Shown one piece after another: positions 33,767-36,278 of a stretch of 36,278 bases of DNA. The translations under genes were made by a program, and so were the position numbers. This DNA is from an uncultured Woeseiaceae bacterium (GTDB taxonomy: Bacteria; Pseudomonadota; Gammaproteobacteria; Steroidobacterales; Woeseiaceae), in the NCBI GenBank assembly GCA_905480255.1, contig CAJQPR010000084.1, positions 1-36,278 of the forward strand, read 5' to 3'. The notes under the pieces were generated by a model that was not told the DNA's origin, did no database searches, and was given only the letters and a program-made list of their open reading frames with translations. Numbering within the stretch: position 1 is the stretch's first letter; every line of letters starts with the position of its first letter.

Positions 33767-33794
33767 TGATTATATTCTCGTTTTGTAAACATCA

Positions 33795-34832
33795 TTACGC
33801 AGCAAAGGATCGCGCGATCTTTTCGCTGAAATCACTGCCCAGTTTTATCGAGCAACAGGAGTGCGCCTGTTCAAACGGGCGACCAATTGAATGCGCCACG
33901 GACACGGCACCATCCGCGGGAAACGCGATCCCATCCAGTCCCGCCATAATTGCGTAAGCGTCAGTCACTCGCTTGTGCATGCCGGGTGGCCGGGCGCAGC
34001 CGAGCAGCACCTGCTTATCGGGCAGCCGGGCGCGAGCTTCTGCGAACATTCGACCGACATCCAAAGTGTCAGGCGTAACGAAAGTGCCCGGCTTCGCGTA
34101 GAAAGGCATGATCACAACCAGGACCAGCGCCGTTACCGGATAACGACTAACAATATCCAGCGCATTGGCTTCGCCCAGAATTTTTCCGTAATGAAGGCCA
34201 ATGACGATATGTGGCGTTACCTCCATCGAGGTCGAACAAAGCGCAGCCAGGGTTTCCTCGAAATCAGCAACGGGACGATCGAGCTTGTAAACCTGCTTGA
34301 TAGTCTCCGCCGCACCGATGACATCCATCATTACGGTATCAACACCTGCGGATTCCATTGCCTTGGCGCGCTGTTCATCAAGGAGTGCGCTGTGTATCGC
34401 GATACGCAGATCCGGAAAATCGTTTTTAAGCTTTTCAACTACAGGTAAATAGCGACCATAGGAGATTTCATTACGTTTGTTGGAGCCGCCGGACAACAGG
34501 AAACCGTTCAAGCCCTGAGTTTCGATCAGGTGCCGGACTTTTTCGTCGAGCATCGCCGGGTTCGTCGCCGGTATCATCGGCTCGAGGATCTTTTTCTGGC
34601 AGTGATCGCAATTGAGGCCGCACGCGCCGGCCGTAATAGAAAATGCGGGAAAACTGTTCTTGCCACATCCTTTTAGTTCGGTACTCGAGTATTCCTTGAA
34701 TGTGGGGGTCGAAAACCGGATCGGACGCGGCTCCGCCCCTTCTGCGCGGCGCTCGAGTTCGTCAACCAAAGACGCATCGAACTCCGCGTCTTCAAGGTCT
34801 TCGATACGCCCCAGTTGTTCAAGCCATGTCAT
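33795..34832 (-). CDS. lipS2: Radical SAM lipoate synthase component LipS2
   Basis: This 345-aa radical SAM protein has the 4Fe-4S motif at C71, C75 and C78 (GACGLNCDHCQKKIL), followed by FLLSGGSNKRNEISYG. It resembles uncharacterised biotin-synthase homologues common in archaea, the source of LipS2. Further cysteines occur at C56 (KGCGKNS), in LLGCARPPG and as adjacent C326-C327 (AHSCCSI), possible auxiliary cluster ligands. ATG at 34832 is chosen because GGAAGGAAG lies directly upstream; the open frame extends 39 bases further into the deacylase gene. It overlaps that gene by 14 bases. With LipS1 it should insert two sulfurs into an octanoyl group bound to LbpA. Confidence 0.83.
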   Translation of the reverse strand: MTWLEQLGRIEDLEDAEFDASLVDELERRAEGAEPRPIRFSTPTFKEYSSTELKGCGKNSFPAFSITAGACGLNCDHCQKKILEPMIPATNPAMLDEKVRHLIETQGLNGFLLSGGSNKRNEISYGRYLPVVEKLKNDFPDLRIAIHSALLDEQRAKAMESAGVDTVMMDVIGAAETIKQVYKLDRPVADFEETLAALCSTSMEVTPHIVIGLHYGKILGEANALDIVSRYPVTALVLVVIMPFYAKPGTFVTPDTLDVGRMFAEARARLPDKQVLLGCARPPGMHKRVTDAYAIMAGLDGIAFPADGAVSVAHSIGRPFEQAHSCCSIKLGSDFSEKIARSFAA

Positions 34833-36039
34833 GTTTTCTTCCTTCCATTCGCGACCGATTGCCGGGAGCAACCAGCGACGCCACTGATTTTACGGCGTTC
34901 CGGATCGGGCCGGGATAGGGAGAATCCGCCATGGTCGTGAGCCAGGCCTCATCCACATCTTCCTCATCGATCAGGTCGCATTCCATCGACCGCATGAATT
35001 CCACTGCTTCGTCGGGCAGGCTTTCAGGAATCTCCTGTCCGCTTATCCGTCCCCACAGCCCTGCCCAGTAACGGGTTACCGTCCATGGATTATAACCTCC
35101 ACCACCGAGAATAACGGTAGGCTGACCCAGCGCGATCAGCTGATCAACCGCCTGCCACAGGGCAACATTGCTCAGCATCATGCCTGACAACGGGTCACCT
35201 GCAAGGCAGTCTGCCCCGCAACAAATGACAACAGCATCCACTGAGAAGTCTTCCACCAGCGGCAGGATGGCCTCCTCCATAAGATAGTTGAGTTCGCTGT
35301 CATTCACACCTTTCGGAACGGGCAGGTTTCGTGCTTGTCCGGATTTGCCCGCGGCGCCGCTATATGGCCAGCGCTCTTCTTCGTGGACAGAAACAGTCAT
35401 CACACGTGGCTCACTCTCGAAGGCAGCTTCAACGCCATCACCGTGATGCGCATCGAGGTCAACATAAAAGACTTTTTGCCGGCCTTGTTCCAACAAGGTG
35501 TTGATTGCATAAACCGGATCATTGAAATAGCAAAAACCGCTGGCCCGGTCCGGCCTGCCATGATGTGTGCCCCCGGACGGGTGAAAGACAATGTGCCCTG
35601 CGCAGGCGAGCTTCGCAGCCAGGATTGACCCGCCAACGGTCATTGATGCTCGCTCGAAAAGCCCTTCGAACACCGGGTTTTCAAGGGTGCCGATGTTGTA
35701 GCGTTCGCGAACCTCCGGCGCGACCTGACCTTCGGACTCTGCGTATTGCAGGGCATCGATATAGTCTCGATCATGAAACTCGCGGAGTTGTTCGACCGTC
35801 GCCCGTTCACTGGCTTGATAGGTTTTCTCGGAAAGCCAGCCGAGCATCCCGACAAGATCGAGAACAGCGGAATGTCGAACAATCTTCAGTGGATGGTTGT
35901 TACCGAATGCTGCACGACGATAGACGTCGCTACCGACATAGATCGGCCCCGGCGTTTCCGGTGCTATGGACAGCGGGACGACGCCGGGCGTTGTCCCGGT
36001 ACGATCGGTGGCTGAGTTTTGTGAGACTGGTTTGTGCAT
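34819..36039 (-). CDS. Histone-deacetylase-family lysine deacylase (AcuC/class I HDAC-like)
   Basis: This 406-aa zinc-dependent deacylase of the arginase/HDAC fold has an apparently intact active site. H159-H160 lie in SGGTHHGR, Zn ligands D196 and H198 in DLDAHHGDG, D277 in CGADCLAGDPL, and Y316 in GGGGYNPW. GFCYFND (168-174) is also conserved. Bacterial relatives such as AcuC deacetylate acetyl-CoA synthetase, and others act on polyamines. It is the first gene of the - strand run and overlaps lipS2 by 14 bases, so it is made together with lipoate enzymes. Deacylation of LbpA or of mis-acylated lysines is a possible role but purely inferred. The first 30 residues are poorly conserved-looking and the start could lie downstream. 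Confidence 0.85.
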   Translation of the reverse strand: MHKPVSQNSATDRTGTTPGVVPLSIAPETPGPIYVGSDVYRRAAFGNNHPLKIVRHSAVLDLVGMLGWLSEKTYQASERATVEQLREFHDRDYIDALQYAESEGQVAPEVRERYNIGTLENPVFEGLFERASMTVGGSILAAKLACAGHIVFHPSGGTHHGRPDRASGFCYFNDPVYAINTLLEQGRQKVFYVDLDAHHGDGVEAAFESEPRVMTVSVHEEERWPYSGAAGKSGQARNLPVPKGVNDSELNYLMEEAILPLVEDFSVDAVVICCGADCLAGDPLSGMMLSNVALWQAVDQLIALGQPTVILGGGGYNPWTVTRYWAGLWGRISGQEIPESLPDEAVEFMRSMECDLIDEEDVDEAWLTTMADSPYPGPIRNAVKSVASLVAPGNRSRMEGRKHDMA

Positions 36040-36069
36040 GCCGATACGACCGATTATGGTGATTCCCCG

Positions 36070-36102
36070 GCAAAATAGTCGAGCGAGAATATTCTATTTT
36101 GC
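36070..36102. repeat. Perfect 9-base inverted repeat in the divergent promoter
   Basis: GCAAAATAG (36070-36078) and CTATTTTGC (36094-36102) are exact inverted copies separated by 15 bases, with the 10-base palindrome AGAATATTCT (36086-36095) partly inside the spacer. Confidence 0.7.
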
Positions 36103-36114
36103 TAATAAAGACAA

Positions 36115-36139
36115 TTCTGATATTCTAATGTGATCAGAA
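36115..36139. repeat. Perfect 7-base inverted repeat over the candidate -10 of the + gene
   Basis: TTCTGAT (36115-36121) and ATCAGAA (36133-36139) are exact inverted copies with 11 bases between them, centred about 46 bases before the start codon at 36173. Confidence 0.65.
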
Positions 36140-36172
36140 CGGCACTGAACTCTTAAAGAGAGGTAAAGAACA

Positions 36173-36278
36173 ATGTCCAGCGAAGCTGAAGCCGTATCAA
36201 CCCAGATACAAGACGCCGCGAGCCCGGCCCCTGCCGCTGCTCCGGAAACCAAAAGCATGTCTATTATCGTGACCAAAG
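36173..36278 (+). CDS. N-terminus of a possible DsrE/DsrE2-like protein (3' end outside window)
   Basis: An ATG at 36173 is preceded by GAGAGGT with 8 bases of spacing, and the frame stays open to the window edge (35 codons). The first 28 residues are a low-complexity, Ala/Pro-rich leader (ASPAPAAAPETKS), followed by MSIIVTK. A leader ending in a strand of the form x-SIIVxKG is how many DsrE2-type sulfurtransferases begin, and dsrE2 genes are commonly linked to sHdr clusters. With only seven residues of the fold visible, the identity is a suggestion. It is transcribed divergently from the sHdr operon and probably shares its control region. Confidence 0.45.
   Translation, partial: MSSEAEAVSTQIQDAASPAPAAAPETKSMSIIVTK

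Larger units (their letters stand above)
36040..36172. promoter_or_regulatory. Divergent promoter region of the sHdr operon with operator-like dyads
   Basis: This 133-base AT-rich gap separates the - strand operon from the + strand gene at 36173. Toward +, an extended -10 TGATATTCT (TATTCT 36121-36126) with TTGCTA (36099-36104) 16 bases upstream is a plausible promoter. It is overlapped by the inverted repeat TTCTGAT-N11-ATCAGAA (36115-36139). Toward -, TAGAAT (complement of 36091-36096) is a candidate -10; it overlaps the palindrome AGAATATTCT (36086-36095) and one arm of GCAAAATAG-N15-CTATTTTGC (36070-36102). Dyads over -10 elements fit repression by the operon's ArsR protein, which is inference. 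Confidence 0.5.

Noticed and set aside
33053-33769. 238-codon open frame on + opposite lipS1
   Set aside because: It is antisense to the radical SAM gene and its translation shows no domain or ribosome site.

Overview
The window looks like chromosome of a marine-type gammaproteobacterium that oxidises sulfur compounds. This is inferred from gene content (sHdr-type sulfur oxidation, FadL, TonB receptor, Tat-exported redox enzymes) and a moderately GC-rich, densely coded layout; no rRNA or other taxonomic marker is present. No tRNA, rRNA, IS element, CRISPR array or phage gene was seen, and no intergenic gap exceeds about 210 bases.

Left block (1-8.3 kb, + strand). After the tail of an NHL/beta-propeller-like protein comes a run of periplasm-directed redox genes. 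They encode a three-subunit xanthine dehydrogenase/aldehyde oxidoreductase-family molybdoenzyme (Tat-signal 2Fe-2S subunit, Mo subunit, FAD + 4Fe-4S subunit), a membrane cytochrome b, a 116-aa unknown, a Tat-signal flavin amine oxidase, a diheme cytochrome c and a RidA-family protein with a signal peptide. Read together they suggest extracytoplasmic amine to imine to aldehyde to acid oxidation feeding the respiratory chain. A strong terminator closes the block.

Middle block (8.37-23.1 kb). Two related lipoprotein amidohydrolases (YtcJ-like) flank a TonB-dependent receptor. They are followed by an exported alpha/beta hydrolase, an acyl-CoA/AMP ligase, and a DsrM/DsrK-like membrane cytochrome b plus Fe-S/CCG protein pair. 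A large class-V aminotransferase (cysteine-desulfurase-like) converges on that pair with a shared CTAG stop. Downstream on the - strand lie a FadL-type outer membrane channel and an exported unknown.

Right block (23.17-36.04 kb, - strand) is the core of the window: a near-continuous, tightly overlapping 14-gene run. In transcription order it is a histone-deacetylase-family deacylase, two radical SAM lipoate synthases (LipS2, LipS1), a lipoate-protein ligase, a class-I glutamine-amidotransferase-fold protein, a DsrE-type sulfurtransferase, sHdrC1, B1, A, the conserved unknown sHdrH, sHdrC2, B2, a 147-aa Cys-bearing unknown, the lipoate-binding protein LbpA, and an ArsR regulator with SqrR/sHdrR-spaced cysteines. 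This is the type-I sHdr-LbpA sulfur oxidation system together with its dedicated lipoate assembly line. The upstream, divergent gene, cut by the window edge, may be a DsrE2-like protein. The shared intergenic region carries two inverted repeats overlapping candidate promoters.

Most notable: the amidotransferase-like protein has lost all three catalytic-triad residues; the deacylase is translationally coupled to lipoate synthesis; a small Cys protein sits between HdrB2 and LbpA; and the left block is a candidate periplasmic amine-oxidation module with an exported RidA.
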